Positions 31,790 to 39,706 of a stretch of 40,094 nucleotides of DNA are shown here, piece after piece. The DNA lies in assembly GCA_023475235.1 (NCBI GenBank), contig JAMCWG010000196.1, forward strand, positions 1 to 40,094, written 5' to 3'. Position 1 is the stretch's first letter, and each line of letters starts with the position of its first letter. The stretch is from Chloroflexota bacterium. Its GTDB lineage: Bacteria; Chloroflexota; UBA6077; FW602-bin22; JAMCWG01. Position numbers and translations under genes: made by a program. Under the pieces are notes generated by a model, which made no database searches, had not been told where the DNA came from, and worked only from the letters and a program-made list of their open reading frames with translations.

Positions 31790-32620
31790 ATGGACACTTT
31801 CACTATCGCGCTCGCCCAGATGGACTGCGCTATCGCCGACACGGAGCGCAACCTCTGCCGCTGCATCAACCTGATGGATACGGCCGCCCGCCAGGGCGCT
31901 CGCCTCATCGTCTTCCCCGAGGCCGCCCTGACCGGCTACGGCTTCGCCTCCCTGGACGAGGCCCGTCCCTACGCCCAGCCCGTGCCGGGGCCCAGCACCG
32001 AGCGCATCACCGCCAAGTGCCGCTCCGCCAATATGCTCGCCGTCGTCGGGCTGCTGGAGGCGGACGGCGACCGCGTCTACAACGCCGCGGCGCTGATGGG
32101 GCCGGCCGGCTACATCGGCAAGTACCGCAAGCTGCACCTTCCCTTCCTGGGCGTCGACCGCTTCGTCACGCCCGGCGACGCGCCGCCCGCCGTCTTCGAC
32201 ACCCCGCTGGGCAACATCGGGATGCTCATCTGCTACGACCTGCGCTTCCCGGAGGCGGCCCGCGTCCTCGCCCTGTCCGGCGCCGACCTCATCGTCGTGC
32301 CCACCAACTGGCCGAAGGGCGCGGAGAGCAACTCGCAGATATTGATGCCCGCCCGGGCGCTGGAAAACCAGGCATACGTGGCGGCCTGCGACCGCACCGG
32401 CGACGAGCGCGGCTTCCACTATATCGGGATGAGCGGCGTGGCCGGCCCCGACGGCAGGTGGCTGGTGCAGACCCAGTCCGACGCCGAGCAGTTGCTGTAT
32501 GCGACTGTCGAGCCGGCAAGGGCCAGGGAGAAGAAGCTGGTGCGCATCCCCGGCGAATGGGAGATCGACCCCGTCAACGACCGGCGGCCTGCGATGTACG
32601 GCCGGCTGACCGAGAGATGA
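31790..32620 (+). CDS. Nitrilase-superfamily carbon-nitrogen hydrolase
   Basis: 276 residues. The catalytic triad is visible: Glu44 in 'FPEAALTGYGF', Lys114 in 'KYRKLHLPF' and Cys148 in 'LICYDLRFPE'. The overall length and 'VPTNWPKGAE' fit omega-amidase/N-carbamoylase-like branches that hydrolyse small amides; the exact substrate cannot be read. GGAGGG precedes the ATG. A lone gene with its own promoter. Confidence 0.9.
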   Translation: MDTFTIALAQMDCAIADTERNLCRCINLMDTAARQGARLIVFPEAALTGYGFASLDEARPYAQPVPGPSTERITAKCRSANMLAVVGLLEADGDRVYNAAALMGPAGYIGKYRKLHLPFLGVDRFVTPGDAPPAVFDTPLGNIGMLICYDLRFPEAARVLALSGADLIVVPTNWPKGAESNSQILMPARALENQAYVAACDRTGDERGFHYIGMSGVAGPDGRWLVQTQSDAEQLLYATVEPARAREKKLVRIPGEWEIDPVNDRRPAMYGRLTER

Positions 32621-32719
32621 CACGCGTGGATATGACACAAGAACACCGTCCCCAGGGTCTCCTGATTGTCCGAAGATTCGGCTGGCCATATGGCTTACCT
32701 CACCTCCGGCCTTCGGCCA

Positions 32720-32745
32720 CCCCCTCTCCGCAAGCGGAGAGGGGG
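32720..32745. repeat. Perfect pyrimidine/purine hairpin repeat
   Basis: CCCCCTCTCCG (32720-32730) pairs with CGGAGAGGGGG (32735-32745) around CAAG; outside it CCTCACC (32698 region) faces GGTGAGG (32752-32758). This is a widespread intergenic hairpin type. The rest of 32621-32861 shows no gene. Confidence 0.55.
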
Positions 32746-32861
32746 CCAGGGGGTGAGGTTCATTGCCGCAGGCCAGCCAAACCACATGTCACAAGGCTGC
32801 CGCTTGGCGACGATGAAGAGACCCTCAACACCTTTCCTAATGGACGTGACAGGAGGTAGAG

Positions 32862-33638
32862 ATGCGTTTTGACGAAAAGGTAGCCATCGTGACCGGCGCC
32901 GGGCGCGGTATCGGCCGGGCCATCGCCCTGCGGCTGGCCGGCGAAGGTGCGACCATCGTGGTCGCCGAGATGGACCGGGCGTCCGGCGAGGCGGTGGCGG
33001 GCGAAGTGCGCGCCCTCGGCCGCCGCTCCATCGCCGTGCAAATCGACGTCACCGCAGCCGCCGACCGGCAGCGGATGGTGGACGAGACACTCAAGAGCTT
33101 CGGCAAGATCGACATCCTGGTCAACAACGCCGGCGTGGTCCAGGTGAAGCCGCCGATGGAGCTGACGGAGGCCGACTGGGACTTCGTGCTCGCCGTGAAC
33201 GCAAAGGCGCTGTTCTTCTGCACCCAGGCCGTCGTGCCGGCGATGATCGGGGCCGGGTCCGGCAAGATCGTGAACCTGGCGTCGGCCGCGGCCAAGATGG
33301 GGCGCCCGCCCTTCGCCCATTACGCCGCCAGCAAAGCGGCCGTGGTCAGCATCACCCAGACCTGGGCGGTGGAGCTTGCCCCGCACCATATCAACGTCAA
33401 CTGCGTCTGCCCGGGCGTGGTGGACACCAAGATGTGGGACATCATCGACGCCGAGATGGGCCGCTACCTGGGGCTGCCCAGAGGCGAGTATATGCGGAGC
33501 CGCATCGACCAGATCCCGCTGGGAAGGGTCGAGAAGCCGGAGGATGTGGCCGGCGTGGCCGCCTTCCTTTGCTCCGCCGACGCCGACTACATGACCGGGC
33601 AGGCCATCAATGTCACCGGCGGGACCATGATGCATTAG
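32862..33638 (+). CDS. SDR-family NAD(P)-dependent oxidoreductase
   Basis: 258 residues, classical short-chain dehydrogenase. T11-G-x3-G-x-G18 binds the cofactor, 'NNAG' is at 88-91, and the catalytic set is Ser141, Tyr154 and Lys158. 'VCPGVVDTKMWD' and 'YMTGQAINVTGG' are typical of the sugar-alcohol/3-oxoacyl reductase branch; the residue after strand 2 is Glu36-Met-Asp, which favours NAD over NADP. Such enzymes often act on polyols or sugar acids. AGGAGG lies 7 bases before the ATG. Confidence 0.92.
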   Translation: MRFDEKVAIVTGAGRGIGRAIALRLAGEGATIVVAEMDRASGEAVAGEVRALGRRSIAVQIDVTAAADRQRMVDETLKSFGKIDILVNNAGVVQVKPPMELTEADWDFVLAVNAKALFFCTQAVVPAMIGAGSGKIVNLASAAAKMGRPPFAHYAASKAAVVSITQTWAVELAPHHINVNCVCPGVVDTKMWDIIDAEMGRYLGLPRGEYMRSRIDQIPLGRVEKPEDVAGVAAFLCSADADYMTGQAINVTGGTMMH

Positions 33639-33768
33639 GGCGCGGCCTGCCCGCCGCCAGGCGCGGCCGCCGCTGGGGCAGCCCGGAAGCGCCGCCGCGG
33701 CGGTGACACGCGGCCGTGTGCCACTGCACAATCGAGAACCACAACCACCTGAGGAGGGCCATCGCACG

Positions 33769-34572
33769 TTGCCTGAGAAGAGCCTGGACTGGGTCCGTTA
33801 CTTGCTGATCGACCTTGACGGCGTCATTTACGAAGGCAATCGACCGTTGCCCGGCGCTGTCGATTTCTTTCTCTTTATGCGGGAGCGGGGCATCCGCTTC
33901 CGTCTCGTCACCAACAACTCGTCGCGGACACCGAAGATGTACGTGGACAAGCTGGCGGCGATGGGCATCCGGGTGGCCGAGGACGATGTCTTCACCTCCG
34001 CTATGGCCACCGCTCGCTACATGTCGGCCACGGCCCCTACGGGCAGCCGCGTGTTCATTATCGGCGAGACCGGCCTGGTCGAAGCGATGCAGGGGGCCGG
34101 CTTCGCCGTCACCCCGAAGGACCCGGCATACGTTATCATCGGGTTCGATTCCCACGTGGACTACGAGAAGATGTCCACGGCGTGCCTGGCCATCGAGCGG
34201 GGGGCGAAGTTCATCGCGGCCAATCCTGACCCCTACATACCCACGGAGGTGGGCCGGCTGCCGGGATGCGGCGCTATCGCCGCCTTCATCACGGCCTGCA
34301 CCGACCAGAGGCCGCGCGTCGTGGGCAAGCCCGAAAAAGAGATGGTCGAGCTGGCCCTGGACAGCCTAGGAGCGGCGAAGGAGGAGGCGGCCTTGATCGG
34401 CGACCGGCTGGACACCGATATCCTGGGCAGCGAGCGGGCCGGCGTGGCCTCGATCCTGGTGCTGACCGGGGTCACTTCGGCCGCCGATCTCCAGACGGCG
34501 ACCGTACACCCGGACTACTGCTTCCCGGACCTGCCGGCCCTGAGACAGGCGCTGGAGAAAAGCACACGCTGA
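33769..34572 (+). CDS. HAD-superfamily phosphatase, NagD/PGP type
   Basis: 267 residues from TTG 33769, chosen for GAGGAGGG at 33751-33758; a frame from 33703 has no ribosome site. HAD motif I is D15-L-D17-G-V-I-Y, motif II lies in 'RLVTNNSSRTP', motif III in 'VVGKPEKEMVE' and motif IV in 'LIGDRLDTDILG', with the C2 cap of the NagD/4-nitrophenylphosphatase/phosphoglycolate phosphatase group. It dephosphorylates small metabolites such as sugar or nucleotide phosphates. Confidence 0.92.
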   Translation: MPEKSLDWVRYLLIDLDGVIYEGNRPLPGAVDFFLFMRERGIRFRLVTNNSSRTPKMYVDKLAAMGIRVAEDDVFTSAMATARYMSATAPTGSRVFIIGETGLVEAMQGAGFAVTPKDPAYVIIGFDSHVDYEKMSTACLAIERGAKFIAANPDPYIPTEVGRLPGCGAIAAFITACTDQRPRVVGKPEKEMVELALDSLGAAKEEAALIGDRLDTDILGSERAGVASILVLTGVTSAADLQTATVHPDYCFPDLPALRQALEKSTR

Positions 34573-34581
34573 TGGGTCAGC

Positions 34582-34610
34582 TTGGCAGTACACGGCATTT
34601 CGTGTATCCT
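34582..34610 (+). promoter_or_regulatory. Promoter of the GAPDH gene
   Basis: TTGGCA at 34582-34587, 17-base spacer, TATCCT at 34605-34610; an overlapping TATACT at 34610-34615 could serve as a second -10 box. Confidence 0.5.
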
Positions 34611-34673
34611 ATACTTATGCATCGGCCGGGCACAATCGGCCTGAATTATCGCTCACGCAAGGAGGGTTAGGCG

Positions 34674-35678
34674 GTGGCAATACGCATCGGCATCAACGGC
34701 TTTGGTCGAATCGGGCGCATGCTCATGCGCGCAGGGATCGACGAACCCGTCTTCGAATTCGTGGCAGTCAACGATATCGTTGCTCCACATATCCTTGCTC
34801 ATCTGTTCCAGTACGATTCGGTGCACGGGCCATACAAGGGTGAAGTGCAGGAAAGAGGCGGCAACATTGTAATCAACGGGCGCGAGATCAAGGTGCTGGC
34901 CGAGCGCGACCCGGGCAAGCTCCCGTGGAATAACCTGGGGGTAGACATCGTCATCGAGTCCACCGGCCGCTTCACGGACAGGCAGGATGCCATCAAGCAC
35001 ATCGAGGCGGGCGCCAAGCGGGTAGTCGTCAGTGCGCCGGCCAAGGACCCCGATCTCACCGTCGTTATGGGCATCAACGAGGACCAGTACGACCCGAAGA
35101 AGCACTTCATAATCTCCAACGCCTCCTGCACGACCAACTGCCTGGCCACGGTGGTCAAGCCCCTGGTTGATAAGTTCGGCTTTCAGCGGGGCTTCTTCAA
35201 CACCACCCACGCCTACACCGCTGACCAGCGCCTGGTAGACGCCCCTCACAGCGATCTGCGCCGTGCCCGCGCCGCAGCACTCAATATTATTCCCACCAGC
35301 AGCGGCGCAGCGGTCGCCGCCGCCGAAGTTGTGCCCCAGCTTAAGGGCAAGATGACCGGCCTGGCCCTGCGTACCCCGACTGCCGATGGCTCGATACTCG
35401 ACCTCACCATGGTGATGGACAAGGCGGCCACGGCGGCGGAGATCAACCAGGCGCTGAGGGAAGCGGCCGCACAGCCCCGAATGCAGCGGGTTATGGCGGT
35501 ATGGGATCGGGACCTCGTTTCCTCCGACATTGTGGGCACGACCTACTCGTCTATCGTGGATACCAAGCTCACCTCTGCCATCGACAATCTGGCCAAGGTG
35601 ATGGCCTGGTACGACAACGAGTTCGGGTTCGCCGTCCGCCTGTGCGACCTGGCCCAGCACGTCGCGGAGCGCGAATAG
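34674..35678 (+). CDS. gap: Glyceraldehyde-3-phosphate dehydrogenase, type I
   Basis: 334 residues from GTG 34674 with AAGGAGGG upstream. N-terminal 'INGFGRIGR' binds NAD, and Asn33-Asp34 after strand 2 points to NAD rather than NADP. The catalytic Cys152 is in 'SNASCTTNCLA' and His179 in 'NTTHAYTADQ'. It carries out the oxidative phosphorylation step of glycolysis, or its reverse in gluconeogenesis. A stand-alone gene; phosphoglycerate kinase is not next to it. Confidence 0.96.
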   Translation: MAIRIGINGFGRIGRMLMRAGIDEPVFEFVAVNDIVAPHILAHLFQYDSVHGPYKGEVQERGGNIVINGREIKVLAERDPGKLPWNNLGVDIVIESTGRFTDRQDAIKHIEAGAKRVVVSAPAKDPDLTVVMGINEDQYDPKKHFIISNASCTTNCLATVVKPLVDKFGFQRGFFNTTHAYTADQRLVDAPHSDLRRARAAALNIIPTSSGAAVAAAEVVPQLKGKMTGLALRTPTADGSILDLTMVMDKAATAAEINQALREAAAQPRMQRVMAVWDRDLVSSDIVGTTYSSIVDTKLTSAIDNLAKVMAWYDNEFGFAVRLCDLAQHVAERE

Positions 35679-35772
35679 CGCCCGCTGGAGGCCGCGCAGG
35701 CAGGTTGCCCACGCTGATGGATGAAGGTTGGGCCGAGGACGTCAGCCCGACTTATAGCGCTTGACAAGATAG

Positions 35773-35805
35773 GTAGCGCGGGAGCTTGCCCCCGCCACCG
35801 GCTAC
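35773..35805. repeat. REP-like hairpin between gap and the PfkB kinase gene
   Basis: GTAGC-GCGGG-AGCTTGCC-CCCGC-CACCG-GCTAC: an outer 5-bp and an inner 5-bp stem. It is of the 'GCGGGGGCAAGCTCCCGC' kind common in intergenic DNA of related genomes. The rest of 35679-35880 shows no gene. Confidence 0.45.
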
Positions 35806-35880
35806 GAGCCGGGGATACTGAGAGGCATTCTCGTTTACTGGCAGCCGGTCGGAAGCAGCTCAGCTCGTTGAGAGGAAGCA

Positions 35881-36858
35881 ATGTCGGACGTCGTCACCTT
35901 CGGCGAGACGATGGTGCGGCTAACACCGCCCCACTTCCAGCGCCTGGAGCAGACCGCATCGCTCGACGTGCACGTCGGCGGAACGGAGCTGAACACGGCC
36001 GTGGCGCTGGCCCGCCTGGGGGTCAGCGTATCCTGGGTATCCCGGCTCGTGCGCAACCCGCTGGGCCGGATGATCGCCAACAAGGCCCGCGAGCACAACG
36101 TCGACGTGTCGCAGGTGCTATGGACGGACGAAGGCCGGGTGGGGCTGTATTTCCTTGAAGAAGGGGCCTCACCCCGGCCATCCCAGGTCGTCTACGACCG
36201 CAGGGACTCCGCCTTCAGCCGGGTCCGTCCGGACCAACTGGACTGGCAACGGCTGCTGGCGGGAGCGCGCCTCTTCCACACCACCGGCATCACCCCGGCC
36301 GTCAGCGCTTGTTGCCGGGAAGCCACCCGCGCCGCCCTCGAGACGGCCCACCGGCTGGGGGTGACCGTCTCCTTCGATATGAACTACCGCTCGCGGCTGT
36401 GGTCGCTGGAGGCAGCGAGGGAATGCTTCCTGGAGATGCTGCCGCTGGTCGATATCCTCTACGCCTCAGCCGGCGCCCTCGAGACCTTCTGCGGCATTCG
36501 GGGCACTCCGGAGGAGGCCGCGGCCCGGGCCAAGGAGCGTTACGGGCTACAGGCCATCGCCCTCACCACCCGAGATGAGCCGAGCGTGCTGCGAAACCGC
36601 ATCTCGTCTATCGTCCTAGCCGACAGGCTGTATCGGGACCGGGTGCACGATCTGGAGATCGTCGACCGGCTGGGGGCCGGCGATGCCTACAGCGCCGGGA
36701 TCATCTATGGGTACCTGCAGGGCAACTGGGAGAAGGGCGTCGCCTACGCCGGGGCGATGGCGGCGCTCAAGCACACGATGGTGGGCGATTTGCCCTGGTT
36801 CACCGTCGAGGAGATCGAGCGGGAGATCGCTGCTTGCGGGAGCGGCCTGCTGCGGTAG
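35881..36858 (+). CDS. PfkB-family sugar kinase, probable 2-keto-3-deoxygluconate kinase
   Basis: 325 residues. 'FGETMVRLTPP' at the start, 'VGGTELNTAVALARLG' (32-47) and 'SFDMNYRSRLW' are characteristic of KDG kinases. The catalytic Asp268 lies in the second PfkB signature 'DRLGAGDAYSAGIIYG'. It would phosphorylate 2-keto-3-deoxygluconate (or a related sugar acid), feeding pyruvate and triose phosphate; the HpcH aldolase at 20855-21622 and SDR at 32862-33638 are other candidate sugar-acid enzymes in the window, but not in one operon. GAGAGGAAGC precedes the ATG. Confidence 0.88.
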   Translation: MSDVVTFGETMVRLTPPHFQRLEQTASLDVHVGGTELNTAVALARLGVSVSWVSRLVRNPLGRMIANKAREHNVDVSQVLWTDEGRVGLYFLEEGASPRPSQVVYDRRDSAFSRVRPDQLDWQRLLAGARLFHTTGITPAVSACCREATRAALETAHRLGVTVSFDMNYRSRLWSLEAARECFLEMLPLVDILYASAGALETFCGIRGTPEEAAARAKERYGLQAIALTTRDEPSVLRNRISSIVLADRLYRDRVHDLEIVDRLGAGDAYSAGIIYGYLQGNWEKGVAYAGAMAALKHTMVGDLPWFTVEEIEREIAACGSGLLR

Positions 36859-36868
36859 GCCGTCGCCT

Positions 36869-37120
36869 TCAACTGCCCGGCGTGCGGGCCGCCTTGAAGC
36901 GTCGATAGACCTCTGGGCCGAAGCAAGCTTCCGCCTGGGCACACCAATCGATGCACGACGGCGCTCGGTCCCGGCAGTTCTGTGTCCCGCACTTGGGGCA
37001 CTTCACCTGCAGCTCGTCGGTCCAAATCTCGAGCTCATTTCCACAATTGGTGCAAATGATGTACTCCGGCGTGGCGTTCTTGATCGAGCTAGACCCCGGG
37101 CAGATCCTGTTGAACTGCAT
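36869..37120 (-). CDS. Small zinc-ribbon protein of unknown function
   Basis: 83 residues, function unknown. Two cysteine pairs, C23-x2-C26 and C41-x2-C44, form a treble-clef or ribbon zinc site. A second set, C49, C56, C60 and C66 in 'NCRDRAPSCIDWCAQAEAC', may bind another metal. GGAGGGTG lies just upstream of the ATG on the minus strand, and a TATAAT box is at 37161-37156, which supports a real gene. Convergent with the PfkB kinase gene, 10 bases away. Confidence 0.75.
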   Translation of the reverse strand: MQFNRICPGSSSIKNATPEYIICTNCGNELEIWTDELQVKCPKCGTQNCRDRAPSCIDWCAQAEACFGPEVYRRFKAARTPGS

Positions 37121-37258
37121 CGCTCACCCTCCCTTCCTCCGCTGCTCGTACCTAGATTATAGCAAACACGCCATAAGGTGTAGTGACTAATATCACAGTT
37201 ACCGCAGCGCTGGGGTGGAAGGGCATGCCGGCGACGGCACGACCCTGGCGGTCTGGGC

Positions 37259-37296
37259 CCTCCTGCGGTGAGTGTCTGTGCCATCACCGCAGGAGG
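37259..37296. repeat. Perfect 13-bp intergenic hairpin
   Basis: CCTCCTGCGGTGA (37259-37271) pairs with TCACCGCAGGAGG (37284-37296) over a 12-base loop, without a T-run on either strand. It lies in the gene-poor stretch 37162-37384. Confidence 0.5.
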
Positions 37297-37384
37297 TCAG
37301 ATAGGTAAAGGGAAGATGAGCAGGCCACTCCGCTTTCCTGCGAACGGCCATCTCCAATTCAGTGGCGGATACCGGTCGAGAGAC

Positions 37385-37603
37385 CTAGTACAGGCAGCTC
37401 CCGATGAGCCAGCCGACGAAAAGGAGAACGATCGCCAGAAGAGCGACGGGAATGACATTACCGCTGCGCCATAACTGCCTTGACCAGCCCTTTACGATGC
37501 TCCATTTGGCTCGAATTCCGCTGTGCCGGCGCCGTACCTTCTTCCGCCCGGCGGGCTCGGCGGCCTCGTCCACCTGCAGCCCTGCAGGAATGCTACTGAT
37601 CAT
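37385..37603 (-). CDS. Small single-pass membrane protein
   Basis: 72 residues, not recognised. The first half is basic ('GRKKVRRRHSGIRAKW') and residues about 50-68 form one membrane helix ('VIPVALLAIVLLFVGWLIG'). The ribosome site on the minus strand is only GAGAG. The composition is that of a real tail-anchored or signal-anchored protein, but it could be a chance frame. Confidence 0.5.
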   Translation of the reverse strand: MISSIPAGLQVDEAAEPAGRKKVRRRHSGIRAKWSIVKGWSRQLWRSGNVIPVALLAIVLLFVGWLIGSCLY

Positions 37604-37788
37604 CTAACTCTCATTGCGCCCGCGCAATGCTCCAAGCGAGAATAATAAGACCCCCAGAAGACCAGAGGTGATTATAGAGCTTTGTCGCAGCGCGTCAAGA
37701 GCAATTCGCAGGAAGTTGGCCCCGATTTGATAATCCATAGGTACGTCACCCACCCAATCCCCGACAGTGGTTTGCCACGGTCAGCAAA

Positions 37789-37817
37789 TTGACAGGGGCT
37801 AGCTTCCGTGTTATCTT
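37789..37817 (+). promoter_or_regulatory. Sigma-A-type promoter of hpf
   Basis: A perfect TTGACA at 37789-37794, 17-base spacer, TATCTT at 37812-37817; predicted leader about 60 bases. The region 37604-37788 shows nothing else. Confidence 0.65.
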
Positions 37818-37883
37818 GAGTCCGAAGGCTGTTGGCCTGCCCAGTACCGATTAAGCCGCTGATGGCAGGGAGGAACACACGGG

Positions 37884-38441
37884 ATGGACCTCATCATAAG
37901 AGGCAAGAATGTCGAGCTCAACGACACGGCACGAGAATACATCGATCGGAAGATCGGCAAACTCGCAAAGTACCTGGATACGATGCTTGTCGACGCCACG
38001 GTTGAAGTATCCGTCGAATCCACCCGCGATATCGATCAGCGCCACGTTGCCCAGGTAACTTTGACCGCTAACGGAACGATATTGCGCGCTGAAGAGCGCG
38101 GCCCCGACCTTCGCACCGCCGTGGACGCCGTGGCCGACGTAATGCAACGGCAGGTCGTCCGCTTCAAGGAGCGGGTGTATGGCAAGGGCCAGGGAGGGCG
38201 CGCTGCCGCCGCTCAGCCGGTATCACCGGAACTGGAGACGGCATTACTCGAAGACAGGCCCCGCATCGTCAGGACCAAACAATTCGCAGTCAAGCCCATG
38301 CCTCCTGAAGAGGCCGCCGAGCAGATGGAGCTCTTGGGGCACGACTTCTACGTGTTCTTGAACGAAGATTCGTGCCAGGTGAACGTGGTCTACCGTCGCC
38401 GCGACGGCAACTACGGCCTCATCGAGCCCGAGGTGGCCTGA
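37884..38441 (+). CDS. hpf: Ribosome hibernation promoting factor, long form
   Basis: 185 residues. The N-terminal half is the S30AE domain ('RGKNVELNDTAREYIDRKIGKLAKYLD'), the C-terminal half (about 125-183) the dimerising domain with 'VRTKQFAVKPMPPEEAAEQM' and 'LGHDFYVFLNED', so a single protein can pair 70S ribosomes into 100S particles in stationary phase. A variable linker of about 20 residues joins the two. Long Hpf is the usual form outside the gamma-proteobacteria. Confidence 0.95.
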   Translation: MDLIIRGKNVELNDTAREYIDRKIGKLAKYLDTMLVDATVEVSVESTRDIDQRHVAQVTLTANGTILRAEERGPDLRTAVDAVADVMQRQVVRFKERVYGKGQGGRAAAAQPVSPELETALLEDRPRIVRTKQFAVKPMPPEEAAEQMELLGHDFYVFLNEDSCQVNVVYRRRDGNYGLIEPEVA

Positions 38442-38479
38442 GGGGCGGCTGCCGGCAGCGTGCGGCGGCGCAGCCCCTC
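38440..38479 (+). terminator. Possible terminator hairpin after hpf
   Basis: GAGGGGC (38440-38446) pairs with GCCCCTC (38473-38479), enclosing further GC-rich pairs. The hairpin is followed by GTTCGCCGACTTTATC, a poor T-tract. Confidence 0.35.
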
Positions 38480-38524
38480 GTTCGCCGACTTTATCGACTC
38501 TCTCATTACACATGAAAGGGAGAC

Positions 38525-39694
38525 TTGCTAGTGCCGCCAGCCGCGTCCTCGGTCTTGTTTCTCTTCGTCGGCCTCCGGTGGACGAGTCCGGTCGAGGCCG
38601 TGCTGTCGGGTGCCTATCAAGCCGTCGCCTTGGACACTATCGCCCGAGCCAAAGAGGCTGGCACATTCGACCGAATCGTGGTGGCTACCAACTCCAGCGA
38701 GCTGGCTGAGCTAGCGGAGAGTCTATCTGTCGACGCCGACCTGGACGAGGGGGCATTCCATTTCGGCCAGCGCCTGAGGGACCTGGTGCGCCGCTACCAG
38801 CCCAAGCGCGTGTTCTACCTGGGTGCCGGCAGCGCCCCGCTACTGAGCCCGGCTGAGCTTGCCTCTGCCGCCCGGCTGCTGGAATGCTCCGAGGGCATCG
38901 CCGTCTCTAACAACTTCTTCTCCGCCGACATCGTGGGTTTCGCCCCCGGCGAGGCTATCGAGGCCATCGAGCCGCCTCTCAATGACAACGACCTGCCCTA
39001 CCGGCTGGTCCGCCAGGCCGGCCTGCGCTACGCGGCCCTGCCTCGCTCCGCCGGCACGATGCTTGACATCGATACGCCAACCGATCTGGCCGTGCTGAAG
39101 CTACACCCAGGCACCGGCCCCCACGCCCGAAGCTACCTGGCCACCCTCGCGTTGGAGGGCGTGCCGCTGGCCACGACGCTGCCGGTCCTGCGCGACCCTT
39201 CGCGTCAGGTAGTGGTGGCGGGGCGAGTGGGCCAGGCTGTATGGACGCGGCTGGAGAGCGACTTCCGCTGCGGAGTGCGGGTGTATGCCGAGGAGCGCGG
39301 CATGCGTGCCAGCGGGCGCGAGGGCCGGGGCGAGGTCCGCTCACTGCTGGGCTTCCTGCTGGAGGAGGTCGGCCCGCAGGAGTTCTTCCGTCGCCTGGCC
39401 GATCTGGGGCAGGCCGCCTTTCTGGATAGCCGGGTCCTGTTTCACCATTGCCATTGGAGACCGAGCGCTGCCGACCGCTTCTACTCGGACCTGCTCGATC
39501 CCGACGCCGTCGGGGATGAACGGGTGCGGGATTTCACCCGGGCAGCGCGGGAGGCGCCGATACCGGTGGTGCTGGGCGGGCATTCGCTGGTCTCCGGCGG
39601 GCTGTGGACGCTGGCCGACATCTCCAGCGGCAAAGCGGCAGGGGAGTCAGCGACGTCGGCCAGGGACGGGCAGATGATCGCTGCCCCCAACTGA
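38525..39694 (+). CDS. MobA-like nucleotidyltransferase-fold protein with unknown C-terminal part
   Basis: About 389 residues (TTG 38525 or GTG 38531; AAAGGGA upstream fits either). The first 200 residues resemble the MobA/CofC NTP-transferase fold: 'VALDTIARAKEAGTFDRIVVATN', 'FYLGAGSAPLLSPAELASAARLLE' and the closing 'LDIDTPTDLAVLK', where an aspartate pair normally binds metal. The classic N-terminal G-G-x-S-x-R-M loop is absent, so it may not activate nucleotides as MobA does. Residues 200-380 have no family I recognise but contain 'LGGHSLVSGGLWTLADI' and conserved-looking histidines ('FHHCHWRPSAADRFY'). It lies between hpf and rsmI, and its stop is 12 bases before the rsmI start. Confidence 0.7.
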   Translation: MLVPPAASSVLFLFVGLRWTSPVEAVLSGAYQAVALDTIARAKEAGTFDRIVVATNSSELAELAESLSVDADLDEGAFHFGQRLRDLVRRYQPKRVFYLGAGSAPLLSPAELASAARLLECSEGIAVSNNFFSADIVGFAPGEAIEAIEPPLNDNDLPYRLVRQAGLRYAALPRSAGTMLDIDTPTDLAVLKLHPGTGPHARSYLATLALEGVPLATTLPVLRDPSRQVVVAGRVGQAVWTRLESDFRCGVRVYAEERGMRASGREGRGEVRSLLGFLLEEVGPQEFFRRLADLGQAAFLDSRVLFHHCHWRPSAADRFYSDLLDPDAVGDERVRDFTRAAREAPIPVVLGGHSLVSGGLWTLADISSGKAAGESATSARDGQMIAAPN

Positions 39695-39706
39695 GCAGGC
39701 CTCGCC

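Noticed and set aside
34141-34155. GGGTTCGATTCCC, which looks like a tRNA T-arm
   Set aside because: It lies inside the HAD phosphatase gene, where it encodes G-F-D-S, and no acceptor stem or anticodon arm surrounds it.
37003-37287. 94-residue minus-strand frame over the zinc-ribbon gene and the 37259 hairpin
   Set aside because: The overlapping frame has the cysteine motifs and a good ribosome site; this one has neither.
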